Shown: positions 1 through 8,155 of the stretch, one piece after another
Position numbering within the stretch: the stretch's first letter is position 1
Layout of the letters: each line of letters starts with the position of its first letter
NCBI GenBank assembly: GCA_043820875.1
Contig: JBDRDI010000028.1
Coordinates: 1 to 48,333 of the forward strand
Length of the DNA: 48,333 nt
Reading direction: 5' to 3'
Origin: JBDRDI01 sp043820875
GTDB lineage: Bacteria > Patescibacteriota > Patescibacteriia > Patescibacteriales > UBA12075
Notes under the pieces: model-generated
Database searches by the model: none
What the model was told of the DNA's origin: nothing
Seen by the model: only the letters and a program-made list of their open reading frames with translations
Program-made: the position numbers and the translations under genes

Positions 1-17
1 GAGCCAAATTGTATTTC

Positions 18-44
18 AAAAAGAGGGCTGTAAACCCTCTTTTG
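18..44 (-). terminator. Rho-independent terminator after ftsX
   Basis: A 9-bp stem (AAAAGAGGG / CCCTCTTTT) with a 7-nt loop lies 20 nt beyond the ftsX stop. On the minus strand it is followed by a T run. The arms are A/T at the base, so it could also act on the plus strand. Confidence 0.6.
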
Positions 45-64
45 TTATATTAAAATTATGTTTT

Positions 65-976
65 TTATTTCCTCGCATACTTCCTCACCGCTAAATAACT
101 GGCAATAATGTTAATGGTGGCGGCGCAAACAAATTGCAAGCCGAATATTTTGAACATACTGCTATAATAATAATCAAACAAATCTACGCTGTAGCCCACA
201 AAAAATGTTTCTAGATATGGTTGTAATAAACTTAAAAACGGATAAAAAATCGCCATGATGCCACAAACGCCGATCAGAGTGTAAGCCAAGCTGGAAAAAA
301 GATAAGGAGTTTGAATAAACCAATTTGAAGCGCCCACAAGGCGCATAATTATAATTTCCTTTCGGTGAGTATAAATGGCAACGCGCACAGAATTATAAAT
401 TACCAAGACCATAGTAAAAATAAATATAAAACTCAAACCAAAACCGGCTTCACTTACCTTGTTGGTAATGACGTTTATTTTTTCAATCATCGTCTTGTAA
501 TCCGCAAAATTACGCGATTCAATGATATTACTGTTTATGGCGCCCAATTGATTGATCAGGTCATCAAAAGTATCCAAATTTTTGGGCTTGATAACCAAAC
601 GTGGCGCAAGAGGATTTTTGCCGATTTCTTTCAGCGCCTCCATAATTTCTTGATTGTCTTTGTGCTTGACCGTGAATTCCTGTAACGCTTCTGTTCTGGA
701 AATATATTGGACTTCTTTTACTTCTTTCAAGTTTGATATATTTGCGCGCAAAGCTTGAATTTCATCTTCCCCGGCTTCACTCTTTAAAAATAAATTTATA
801 TCAATTTTTTCTTTCACGGCGTCAACTGCGGTTTGCCCCAAGATCTTCACCACCATCAACATATTAACTGTAAAAAGGGCTAATATTAAAATAATAATCG
901 TCACTAAAGACAACCAAATATTTCTAAAAATATCTTGCAAACTAAATTTTATTATTCTGGCCAAAGATAAAAACAT
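65..976 (-). CDS. ftsX: Cell-division ABC transporter permease FtsX
   Basis: FtsX is the membrane half of FtsEX. In other bacteria it relays ATP hydrolysis in FtsE to peptidoglycan hydrolases outside the membrane at the septum. The 303-aa product has the family layout: a cytoplasmic N-terminus, a first TM at about residues 20-45, an extracellular loop of about 120 residues with the FtsX ECD character (acidic, KEIGKNPLAPRL-like stretch), then three TMs at about 172-196, 220-245 and 265-290. It lies downstream of ftsE, separated by 117 nt of repeat-rich DNA, and both follow a D,D-carboxypeptidase gene on the same strand. That supports a cell-wall remodelling unit. The start is the ATG giving MFLSLARIIKFSL. 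Identification rests on topology and on the adjacent FtsE. Confidence 0.93.
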   Translation of the reverse strand: MFLSLARIIKFSLQDIFRNIWLSLVTIIILILALFTVNMLMVVKILGQTAVDAVKEKIDINLFLKSEAGEDEIQALRANISNLKEVKEVQYISRTEALQEFTVKHKDNQEIMEALKEIGKNPLAPRLVIKPKNLDTFDDLINQLGAINSNIIESRNFADYKTMIEKINVITNKVSEAGFGLSFIFIFTMVLVIYNSVRVAIYTHRKEIIIMRLVGASNWFIQTPYLFSSLAYTLIGVCGIMAIFYPFLSLLQPYLETFFVGYSVDLFDYYYSSMFKIFGLQFVCAATINIIASYLAVRKYARK

Positions 977-977
977 A

Positions 978-1096
978 CGCGTTGAGTCTAAAGTCTAAAG
1001 TCAAAAGTCTAAAGTCCGATAATAAATAAAATTATTTTTAAATCTAATTGTCGTTACGCTAACGACTTTCGACTTTGGACTTTCGATTTTGGACTA
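978..1096. repeat. Intergenic heptad repeat forming an inverted repeat
   Basis: The ftsE-ftsX gap holds about four degenerate AGTCTAA-type heptads (984-1017). About four complementary GACTTTC/GACTTTG heptads follow at 1063-1096, so the two arms can pair across an A/T spacer of about 45 nt. The right arm runs into the ftsE stop codon. Similar heptads recur between murG and ftsW (19268-19304). Confidence 0.6.
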
Positions 1097-1774
1097 AAGA
1101 ATGTATTTGCCAACTTTTTGGTCGCCGATAATTCGTCCGGCGTCCATGGTGATTACTCGTTTTTTAAGTCTATTAACCACCTCTCTGTTGTGCGTCACTA
1201 AGACGACTGTGGTGCCGAATTTATTTATTCTTAATAATAATTCAATAATGTCATTGGCGTTCAATGAATCAAGATTTCCGGTGGGCTCGTCGGCCAAGAG
1301 AATTTTCGGACGATGAACCAAGGCGCGCGCGATTGCCACCCTCTGCTGTTCGCCTCCGGAGACTTCTTGTGGATAACGATCCATTTTTGATTCCAATCCC
1401 ACGATTTTCATAACGTGCGGAACTATCTTTTTGATTTTCTCTCGCCCGCTACCACAAACTTGCATGGCAAACGCCACGTTTTCAAACAAAGTTTTTTGAG
1501 ATAAGAGTTTAAAATCTTGAAAGATAACTCCGATTTGTCTTCTCAATTCCGGCACTTCGCTCAATCCAATTCGCGTAATATCCCAACCGCCAACCACAAT
1601 TTTGCCCTCAGTAATCCGCTCCTCACCGATTAATGTCTTTACAAAGGTGGTTTTGCCTGTTCCTGATTGTCCTACAATTGAAATAAATTCACCAGGCAAA
1701 ACGTGCAAATTCACTCCCTGCAGAGCCACGACGTTCTTGGGATAAATTTTGGAAACATTATAATACTTAATCAT
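1094..1774 (-). CDS. ftsE: Cell-division ATP-binding protein FtsE
   Basis: FtsE is the ATPase of the FtsEX complex at the inner face of the membrane. The 226-aa protein shows a complete ABC set: Walker A GQSGTGKTT (about residues 35-43), Q-loop in VIFQDFKLL, signature VSGGEQQRVAIARAL (about 139-153), Walker B ILLADEPTGNLD (about 158-169) and the H-loop LVTHNREVV. The length is typical for the family. The VIFQDFKLL and EPTGNLD signatures plus the neighbouring ftsX separate it from general LolD-type exporters. It starts 12 nt after the upstream carboxypeptidase stop, so the two are probably cotranscribed. The leader is A/T only, with no Shine-Dalgarno sequence. Confidence 0.95.
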   Translation of the reverse strand: MIKYYNVSKIYPKNVVALQGVNLHVLPGEFISIVGQSGTGKTTFVKTLIGEERITEGKIVVGGWDITRIGLSEVPELRRQIGVIFQDFKLLSQKTLFENVAFAMQVCGSGREKIKKIVPHVMKIVGLESKMDRYPQEVSGGEQQRVAIARALVHRPKILLADEPTGNLDSLNANDIIELLLRINKFGTTVVLVTHNREVVNRLKKRVITMDAGRIIGDQKVGKYIL

Positions 1775-1786
1775 AAAAATTTTAAA

Positions 1787-3397
1787 TTAAATCGCGGGCA
1801 ATATTTTTTTCAATCCGAATTCTATTAAATCTTTTGTTTGCGCGAAACTTGTGTCTTTGTCTTCAGCCCCCATGGTTACGACAATTAAATTACCAAACTG
1901 ATTCGCGACTCTGGTCATGAGACAATATCCGGCCTCAATCAAATATCCGGTTTTTGATCCGGTAATGTTTCCAACCAAATTATATCGCAATAAATTATTT
2001 GTATTTCTTATTGTATGGTCAATGTCGCTTCCGGTCTTGAATTTATACTCTTTTGTTATGCTCGCCGCCGCTATGGTTTGGTTTTGCAGAGCCTCTTTGG
2101 TTATTATAGCATAATCTCGGGCAGAACTCATATTTTTTGGAGACAATCCTGTCGGGTCAAAAAAGAAAGTGGAGCTCGCACCAATTTCTTGCGCAAAATT
2201 ATTCATGCGTGAAACAAATTCTTCTCGAGTTAATCCGCTTACTCTCACCAAGCTTTCCACAGTATTATTTGTTGAACCGATAATTGATGAATAGAACAAA
2301 TCTTTTACTTTAATTGTTTCCCCTTCTTCCATATTCAAACTAGAGATACTATATTTTCTATCACAATCTTCATAATTATATTCTTTGTCCTGTTCACTAT
2401 AAGCAACCACTCTTTCCATGTCCGGATTGGTTTCCATAAAAACTTTCATGGCCGCGAGCTTGGTCAAACTTGCCAGTGGCAAGGCTTCGTTTTCTTTTTT
2501 GGCCCAAATTATTTTGCCCGTACCCTCTTCCATTACAATTCCGGACTTCATGCTTATTTCAAATTCACTTTTTGCGCCTTGAGGAGCTATGCCCATTATT
2601 TTTCCGTCCGCATCCGGAAGGACAAGCAACGGCTCAAGTTTTATATCAACTGTACCGGCGGAAAGTGAAGCTATTTTGGCGAAAGCTTCTTTCTCCAAAT
2701 CAATGGCACGGTCCGGAAAAATCGATCGATCTGGTCCATAATCATTAATTTCAACATCAACGTATTTATTATTGTTTTTGTTATGTACTCTGATTATTGA
2801 TCCTTTTGGAAAATCCGGCGAAGCCGCATAATTTCCGGACTTGAATTTATACCAGCTGGCCTTGCCGTTTGTTAAAACTTTTGGATAAGAAAAAATCGCT
2901 ATGCGGGCGAATGGAAGATGAATCAGAGACCGCACAAAATTTTCTCCTGGATAATCTCTTGTTGGTAAAGGCCGCCAGGCGCCATAATTTTTGTCATAAA
3001 AAAATACCTGCTTGTAGTTGTCATCGTCTTTATCATACGACATTTGGATATAAAACGGCTTATGATCGTCATATGCCGCTTTATTTCTAAATTCAAACTG
3101 ATACACCTGACTGATTTTATCAACCTGCCACGGATAATTCATATCTTCGTTCAATATTACCACATCCACCCCTGTCGCCTCACTCAAAATACCCGGCACT
3201 AAAGATAATTTAATTTTATTCTCAAAGGCTGTCACTGTATAGCCTTTGGCAATCGTTGCCGCGTCCAAACGAATAAAAAATTCTTGATTTGCGCTTTCTT
3301 CCGCTGCTGTAAAATTTATATTTGGTAAAACAAAAATACTAATTATTAAAATTAGTTTCATCGCGCGCTTACATTGGACCATAATTTTTTTTGTCAT
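1787..3397 (-). CDS. RlpA-like DPBB / D-Ala-D-Ala carboxypeptidase (S11) fusion
   Basis: This is a predicted secreted peptidoglycan enzyme of 536 aa. A hydrophobic signal segment lies at residues 13-29. Residues 34-172 have no family I recognise. Residues 178-257 resemble the RlpA double-psi beta-barrel: ASWY at 180-183, PKGS, an INDYGPD stretch and RAIDL at 230-234. Residues 280-536 are a penicillin-binding serine peptidase of family S11 with SLTK (Ser310, Lys313), STN (Ser375-Asn377) and KTG (482-484). The known role of S11 enzymes is to remove the terminal D-Ala of the pentapeptide. RlpA-type domains bind or cleave glycan strands. Whether this domain is catalytic cannot be told. Initiation at 3397 would leave almost no leader after the -10 box at 3407. 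Met6 (3382) and Met13 (3361) are alternatives. FtsEX genes follow directly. Confidence 0.85.
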   Translation of the reverse strand: MTKKIMVQCKRAMKLILIISIFVLPNINFTAAEESANQEFFIRLDAATIAKGYTVTAFENKIKLSLVPGILSEATGVDVVILNEDMNYPWQVDKISQVYQFEFRNKAAYDDHKPFYIQMSYDKDDDNYKQVFFYDKNYGAWRPLPTRDYPGENFVRSLIHLPFARIAIFSYPKVLTNGKASWYKFKSGNYAASPDFPKGSIIRVHNKNNNKYVDVEINDYGPDRSIFPDRAIDLEKEAFAKIASLSAGTVDIKLEPLLVLPDADGKIMGIAPQGAKSEFEISMKSGIVMEEGTGKIIWAKKENEALPLASLTKLAAMKVFMETNPDMERVVAYSEQDKEYNYEDCDRKYSISSLNMEEGETIKVKDLFYSSIIGSTNNTVESLVRVSGLTREEFVSRMNNFAQEIGASSTFFFDPTGLSPKNMSSARDYAIITKEALQNQTIAAASITKEYKFKTGSDIDHTIRNTNNLLRYNLVGNITGSKTGYLIEAGYCLMTRVANQFGNLIVVTMGAEDKDTSFAQTKDLIEFGLKKILPAI

Positions 3398-3406
3398 CTA
3401 CTGTTA

Positions 3407-3415
3407 ATTATAACA
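3407..3415 (-). promoter_or_regulatory. Extended -10 promoter (TGTTATAAT) for the carboxypeptidase-ftsEX unit
   Basis: The minus strand reads TATGTTATAAT, a perfect TG-n-TATAAT extended -10. No good -35 is visible because the upstream DNA is an A/G-rich tract. Only 9 nt separate the box from the annotated ATG, so the transcript would be leaderless or nearly so if that start is used. Confidence 0.6.
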
Positions 3416-3463
3416 TAGAAAAAAAGAAAATAAAAAGAAAAAAAGAAAAAAAAGAGACACCTC

Positions 3464-3492
3464 TTGAAAAAAATATAGTTTCCGCTTATTAT
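3464..3492 (+). promoter_or_regulatory. Promoter of tRNA-Thr
   Basis: TTGAAA (3464-3469), a 17-nt spacer and TATTAT (3487-3492) sit just before the tRNA. The expected start falls within a few nucleotides of position 3501, giving almost no 5' leader. Confidence 0.65.
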
Positions 3493-3500
3493 AAATATAC

Positions 3501-3573
3501 GCCGAAGTAGCTCAGTTGGTAGAGCGATGCTCTCGTAAAGCATAGGTCACGGGTTCGACTCCCGTCTTCGGCT
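3501..3573 (+). tRNA. tRNA-Thr (anticodon CGU)
   Basis: A complete cloverleaf is visible. The acceptor stem GCCGAAG/CTTCGGC is a perfect 7 bp. The D-arm is GCTC...GAGC, and the anticodon stem ATGCT/AGCAT closes the loop CTCGTAA, giving anticodon CGT for ACG codons. The variable loop is AGGTC and the T-arm is ACGGG/CCCGT with TTCGACT. G1-C72 and C2-G71 plus G35-U36 match known threonine identity elements. The discriminator base is T (U73), where A is usual in bacterial tRNA-Thr. CCA is not encoded. It is the only plus-strand gene in the first 22 kb and converges on the parvulin-like gene. No terminator is seen after it. Confidence 0.95.
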
Positions 3574-3586
3574 CTGACAAACCCAT

Positions 3587-4909
3587 TTAATTCACAAAAC
3601 TCCAAATCTTATAATCCTGCGCCGTTTCTGCCAAATACTCGTCCAGCGTCAATCCGGCCACAAAAACATAGCTATATTCAAAAAAACTATATTCTTCTTT
3701 CCTCATTTTAAATATATAATATCCTTCTTTGGTAAAAACAACGGGACTCACTTCCCCGTTTTTTAAATCTTTTATTTTTTCTGTAAAATCAAACGAATTT
3801 TTATTTTCATTAGTCAAAGAAAATGTTCCGCTTTGATCTCCATATCTCAAGGCCACTCCCAAAAAATCTCCTGTGTCAGCTATTTCTTCCGCAATTTTTT
3901 TTATCCTATAAATCGCGATTTGATTGATATCTTCGTCAGATGCCACCTGATAAGCAAGATAGTCTTGCATGGATTCTTTATCATCTAAATCCTCTGATTT
4001 AATATTATACTTCTTTATTAAACTTCCGTAGATTATATCTTTAATTATTTCCAGCTTGGTTTCTTTGTCCAGTTCTGCTGAAGAAACATCGCCAATAAGC
4101 CCATCTTTCGTATCTTGATATTTATAATAATCCACAAAACAATCTTTCGTAATCATGGCCGGGACAGGAAAATATTCAGTTATTTTTCTAAAAAAATTAT
4201 TATCCACACCGGTTTTAATAATCAATGCGGCAGAAATTGAATAAATTAAAAAATAAAAAACCAATGCGAACAAGAAAAAAAGAAAAGTTTTGGAGCATGC
4301 CGATATTATCCGTGCCTGCCAAGATTTTTGATTTAATAAATTAATTTTCTTTTTTGAAAAATTAAAATCCTCTTTTTGTTTTGGCTTATTTAAATTATAT
4401 TTCTTCTCTTTCTTTTTCTTCTCTTTCTTTTTCTTCTCTTTCTTTTTCTTCTCTCTCTTTTTCTTCTCTTTTTCTTTCTTCTCTCTCTCTTTCTTCTTAT
4501 CTTCTGTAGTTTTATCTTTCCCATTGGCCCACGGGTATTTTATTAATGCTTCCAGGGCAGGTAAACTCTTCTCTTCGTTTTTCTCTTTTACCAAGGCAGG
4601 AACGGCCACCTTCTCCGGCAATATTATTTCTTGAACCGGCGGAGCAATGTCTCCAACGACCTCTCTCAAATCTTTTTTTGCCTCCGTCAAGTTTTCCGGA
4701 CGGACAAGCTTGTCCATTCTTTTTGCCCTGTTTGTTTCCGTACTTCGCGCCACAGCTCCGTCAATATTTTTTTTCACTATTTTTCCGGGATTAAATTTTT
4801 TATTATCTCTCGGGTCTTTTTCATTAAGCAATGTCAAAACAACTTTCCGCGAAACTTCCGCTTCGTTTTTATCTATTTTGTTTACTCCGTCCAATTTTTT
4901 ATTTTCCAT
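3587..4909 (-). CDS. Membrane-anchored parvulin/SurA-like foldase, degenerate
   Basis: The 440-aa product has a long charged cytoplasmic N-terminus and an almost pure Lys/Glu tract at about 137-170 built from five-residue KKEKK units. One TM segment lies at about 207-231, with an extracytoplasmic domain after it. The C-terminal part (about 255-440) looks like a SurA/PrsA-type chaperone: helical segments (KLEIIKDIIYGSLIKKY), then a parvulin-like core with ALRYGDQSG and LKNGEVSPVVFTKEGYYIFKM. These are the G-x-V-S-P-V-v and G-Y-y-I-f-K-M strands of PpiC domains. The spacing is compressed, so isomerase activity is doubtful. A chaperone role for exported proteins is inferred. It lies 11 nt after an FtsB-like gene, probably in the same operon. 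The assignment to the parvulin superfamily is moderately sure. Confidence 0.6.
   Translation of the reverse strand: MENKKLDGVNKIDKNEAEVSRKVVLTLLNEKDPRDNKKFNPGKIVKKNIDGAVARSTETNRAKRMDKLVRPENLTEAKKDLREVVGDIAPPVQEIILPEKVAVPALVKEKNEEKSLPALEALIKYPWANGKDKTTEDKKKEREKKEKEKKKREKKKKEKKKKEKKKKEKKYNLNKPKQKEDFNFSKKKINLLNQKSWQARIISACSKTFLFFLFALVFYFLIYSISAALIIKTGVDNNFFRKITEYFPVPAMITKDCFVDYYKYQDTKDGLIGDVSSAELDKETKLEIIKDIIYGSLIKKYNIKSEDLDDKESMQDYLAYQVASDEDINQIAIYRIKKIAEEIADTGDFLGVALRYGDQSGTFSLTNENKNSFDFTEKIKDLKNGEVSPVVFTKEGYYIFKMRKEEYSFFEYSYVFVAGLTLDEYLAETAQDYKIWSFVN
4401..4498. repeat. In-gene tandem repeat, 15-bp period
   Basis: A polypyrimidine run on the plus strand is built from units of the type TTTCTTCTCTTTCTT. 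It encodes the KKEKK pentads of the parvulin-like protein. The first four units are nearly identical and later ones drift, as expected for replication slippage. Confidence 0.8.
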
Positions 4910-4920
4910 AAAATAGATTA

Positions 4921-5334
4921 TTATTTAAAAAAATGTTTAAACCATTTTTGTGGATTACTGATACTGCCCTTTGCTTCGGAATCCTCTGCTTTTGTGTTAC
5001 TGTTTTTTAAACTATTTTCAGCATTTTCCAAACCTGTAATCACTGCCACTTCTTCGCCTGTTTTTTTATAATTCAAATTCAACCTGGCCTGCTCATCAAT
5101 ATATTGGTCCGAATCCAAATATTCTAAAAAAGTTTTAAGTTCTGAATTTTTTCCTTCCAGTTCTTTTATCTCCTCTTCCAATTCCCTGATTTCTTTATTA
5201 ACAGCGCGTTGTTTATTTACTTTTTTAACCAATGGCGCTCCGATGGCAACCGCGATAACCAAACAAACAATGGCCACGGAAGCTTGCTTCATAAATAATT
5301 TTCCAGTTTTTGTGTTTCTTTCTTTTATATACAT
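4921..5334 (-). CDS. FtsB/DivIC-family septum formation initiator
   Basis: The 137-aa protein has the FtsB/DivIC plan: a short basic cytoplasmic N-terminus, one TM at about residues 15-35, then a coiled coil rich in Glu/Lys/Leu (about 40-70, RELEEEIKELEGKNSELK). A conserved-looking segment EYLDSDQYIDEQARLNLNYKKTGEE follows, where family members carry the Y-x-E-x-x-A-R-x-x-L motif. Known members bridge FtsL/FtsQ to FtsWI at the division site. The C-terminal 35 residues are polar and probably disordered. It starts 1 nt after the P-type ATPase stop and is followed 11 nt later by the parvulin-like gene, so the three are likely one transcript. Confidence 0.85.
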   Translation of the reverse strand: MYIKERNTKTGKLFMKQASVAIVCLVIAVAIGAPLVKKVNKQRAVNKEIRELEEEIKELEGKNSELKTFLEYLDSDQYIDEQARLNLNYKKTGEEVAVITGLENAENSLKNSNTKAEDSEAKGSISNPQKWFKHFFK

Positions 5335-5335
5335 A

Positions 5336-8014
5336 TTATTTTTTCTCGCGAGCAGAGGAAAAATAATAATATTTTACCGCTTCGATCATTACAATTGAAA
5401 ACACGCCTGCGCCAAAAATCAACACCCAGGATCCGGCTCTTAATCCTGTTGTATGTAAAAAAGGCTGTAAAAATCGCGAATAAATTCCTAAAAACAAGAA
5501 AGAAAAAATCGCAACCGTTGCCCACATTAAATATTTATTGGAAAAAGGGTTTAGACGAAATATCGGTTTTCGCAAACTCCGAATGCTATACATGCCCGCC
5601 AAACTCGCCACTGCCAGCATGGCGAATATTAAAGTTCTGAGATACTCTATATTCTGAAAATCATATAAAAATAAAAATATCAAAAGAAAAGAAAAGCTCC
5701 TAATCAGTCCTACTGCAAAAATAATTATCTTCATTTCGGAATTAAGGAGCGGCTCACTTTTATTTACCGGCTTTTCGCCCATAACCGCGTCTTCTCCTTT
5801 CTCAAATGCCAACGAAAAATTCATCAATCCATCATTCAAAATATTAATCCACAAAATTTGCGCCGGAAGCAGAGCCAACTCCAAATTCAAAAAGATACAA
5901 CCGACTATTAATATAACTTCCGAAAAAACGTCTGACATCAAAAACACAATTGATTTTCTAATATTATCAAATATTACTCTCCCTTCTTTCACTGCGGAAA
6001 CTATTGTTTTAAAATTGTTATCAAGCAAAACCATATCGGAATTTTCTTTGGCAATATCGGTTCCCGTGCCAAGCGAAATACCGATGTCCGAGGCTCGAAG
6101 CGCCGGCGAGTCGTTTATACCGTCTCCTGTCATTGCCACAACTTCGCCTCTCTCTTTCAAGGCGCGAACTATGCGCAATTTATGATGCGGACTCACTCTG
6201 GCATAAATATCAATTTTTTTGGAGATTTTTAGGAGCTCATCATCGTCCAGTTTGTCCAGCTCTTCACCTGTCATAACTTTTTTATGGTCGCAATCCAGTC
6301 CTGCTTCACAAGCTATAGCCATTGCTGTCAATTTATGATCACCGGTAATAATCACCAACTTAATGCCTGCCTTGCGACATGTTTCTATTGTTTCTTTTAC
6401 TTCCGGCCGAAGCGGATCTTTTATGGCAATAAAACCGATGAAAGTTAAATCATTATCCAACTCATCCCAGTCAACGCTTCCTTTTAATGGAATTTTTTCT
6501 TTAGAAAAAGACATTTCTCTTCTTCCCAAACCAATCACCCTCAATCCTCTGTTGGACAAAGACTCACAAACTTTTTCCAACTTTTCTCTTTCTTCTTGGC
6601 CGATGGCTTTGACTTCTCCTCGGTGGAAAAAATTTACAGATTTTTTCAAAACTATTTCCGGCGCTCCCTTTTCATATAGTGTGTATTTACCACCATCTTT
6701 CTCACGCAAACTAAGCATAAACTTTCTTTTGCTATCAAATGGCAGTTGGTCAACTTCGGGTTCAATTTTTGATAATCTATCTTTTTCCAGACCGGATTGA
6801 ATCGCGGCGGATAACAACGCGGTTTCAGTTGGTGAACCGATAATCCGCCAATCAGCCAAATCGTCTTTCGGATTTTCCACAACAGCATCATTACACATCA
6901 TAGCCACTTCCAAGGCCATCATCACGGCTCTGGCCTCTTTTTCTTCTTGACGACTGCTAATATTTTCAATTTTAAATTCTTCTTCTCCGATTACAATCCG
7001 CGCCACAACCATTTTTCCTTCTGTTAATGTTCCTGTTTTATCCGTACAAATTGTTGTTACAGAACCCAGCGTTTCCGCCGCAGCCAAATTTCTGACCAAA
7101 GCTCTTCTTTTTAAAATTCGCATTGCCCCCAAGGCCAGTATAAATGTTACGGCCATAGTGAGACCTTCCGGCACTGAGGCTACAACCAAGGCGACTCCGG
7201 TTTCCATCATAATAATAAAATCACGTCCTTGCATCACGCCCGCGAATACCACAACAAAACTTATCACAGCGCATATTACACCTATTTGTTTACTTAGATA
7301 GACAAGTCTTTTTTGCAATGGTGTTTTTTCTTCTTTTATGTCCTTGACCATTTGGGCGATTTTTCCCATTTCTGTTTTTTCGCCCACGGCAGTGATAACC
7401 GCTTCGCCCACTCCGCTCACCATGATCGTACCGGCATAAATCATATTTTTTCGATCAGCAAGCGATGCTCCGGCAATAACTTTTTCAGCGTTTTTTTCCG
7501 CAGGGACTGATTCTCCGGTCAAAATTGATTCATCAGTAAAAAGCTCCGAACATTCTATTATCCGGCCGTCTGCCGGGATTCTATTCCCCGGTTTTAAAAT
7601 CAAACAATCTCCAACAGTTAAAGATTGGCTGTCAATTATCATCTCTTGCCCATCACGTCTGACAAGTGCTTGTTGCGGAGCCAATTTTCTTAATTTGGCC
7701 ATGGACTGGCTCGCCTTGTTTTCTTGAATATATCCGATGATAGAGTTGAATAGCGCGGCTCCAAAAATTACGCTTGCGTCAATATATTCTCTGACAAAAA
7801 GAGACAGGGTGCCGGCGATCAAAAGAATATATGCGAGCGGATTTTTAAACTGGGAAATAAAAATCGTCGTCCTTTTTGGCAAAGGCTCTTTTGGAAGCTC
7901 ATTATTCCCATTTTTTTTCAACCGCTGTTCCGCCTCGCGCGCTGTTAATCCTTCTCTTCTTGATTTTAATTCGCTCAAACAAGTTTTCGCTGATTTTGAA
8001 TGAAAGTCTGACAT
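5336..8014 (-). CDS. P-type cation-transporting ATPase (P2 type, Ca2+-ATPase-like)
   Basis: The 892-aa protein is a full-length P2-type ATPase. An N-terminal cation_ATPase_N region (about 1-70) is followed by the actuator motif TGES (about 166-169) and the M4 motif VASVPEGL (about 278-285). Next come the phosphorylation site DKTGTLT (Asp325), the TGD hinge in ITGDHKLTA and MTGDGINDSPAL. A six-helix cation_ATPase_C end carries ILWINILNDG in M6. The PEGL and NDG motifs fit the SERCA/PMR1 group, which moves Ca2+ (or Mn2+) out of the cytoplasm, but exact ion choice cannot be read from these motifs alone. It heads the unit with the FtsB-like and parvulin-like genes. A good extended -10 lies 36 nt upstream, and no Shine-Dalgarno sequence is visible. 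Confidence 0.93.
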   Translation of the reverse strand: MSDFHSKSAKTCLSELKSRREGLTAREAEQRLKKNGNNELPKEPLPKRTTIFISQFKNPLAYILLIAGTLSLFVREYIDASVIFGAALFNSIIGYIQENKASQSMAKLRKLAPQQALVRRDGQEMIIDSQSLTVGDCLILKPGNRIPADGRIIECSELFTDESILTGESVPAEKNAEKVIAGASLADRKNMIYAGTIMVSGVGEAVITAVGEKTEMGKIAQMVKDIKEEKTPLQKRLVYLSKQIGVICAVISFVVVFAGVMQGRDFIIMMETGVALVVASVPEGLTMAVTFILALGAMRILKRRALVRNLAAAETLGSVTTICTDKTGTLTEGKMVVARIVIGEEEFKIENISSRQEEKEARAVMMALEVAMMCNDAVVENPKDDLADWRIIGSPTETALLSAAIQSGLEKDRLSKIEPEVDQLPFDSKRKFMLSLREKDGGKYTLYEKGAPEIVLKKSVNFFHRGEVKAIGQEEREKLEKVCESLSNRGLRVIGLGRREMSFSKEKIPLKGSVDWDELDNDLTFIGFIAIKDPLRPEVKETIETCRKAGIKLVIITGDHKLTAMAIACEAGLDCDHKKVMTGEELDKLDDDELLKISKKIDIYARVSPHHKLRIVRALKERGEVVAMTGDGINDSPALRASDIGISLGTGTDIAKENSDMVLLDNNFKTIVSAVKEGRVIFDNIRKSIVFLMSDVFSEVILIVGCIFLNLELALLPAQILWINILNDGLMNFSLAFEKGEDAVMGEKPVNKSEPLLNSEMKIIIFAVGLIRSFSFLLIFLFLYDFQNIEYLRTLIFAMLAVASLAGMYSIRSLRKPIFRLNPFSNKYLMWATVAIFSFLFLGIYSRFLQPFLHTTGLRAGSWVLIFGAGVFSIVMIEAVKYYYFSSAREKK

Positions 8015-8050
8015 TAAAAAATTATTATTTTTAAAAATTATCCACTCTCT

Positions 8051-8059
8051 ATTATAACA
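8051..8059 (-). promoter_or_regulatory. Extended -10 promoter (TGTTATAAT) for the P-type ATPase unit
   Basis: The minus strand reads ATATGTTATAAT, a perfect TG-n-TATAAT. No -35 match is found at 16-18 nt. The predicted leader is about 30 nt. Confidence 0.6.
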
Positions 8060-8083
8060 TATTTATTGCTTGTGGGTCTATAA

Positions 8084-8115
8084 CAAAAAAATCACTCTTT
8101 TAAATTAAGTGATTT
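8084..8115 (-). terminator. Rho-independent terminator after the GT2 gene
   Basis: The stem AAATCACT/AGTGATTT (8 bp, 11-nt loop) is followed on the minus strand by a T7 run. It lies 40 nt past the GT2 stop, before the promoter of the P-type ATPase gene. Confidence 0.65.
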
Positions 8116-8155
8116 ATTATAATAACGTTTACGACTTTCTACTTCATGCTAATCT

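Noticed and set aside
4401..4498. Possible CRISPR-like array
   Set aside because: The 15-bp period is uninterrupted, with no spacers, and it codes for KKEKK pentads. It is an in-gene tandem repeat.
6363..6800. Plus-strand 145-aa frame in the P-type ATPase gene
   Set aside because: Antisense shadow of a conserved ATPase, with no domain or expression signal.
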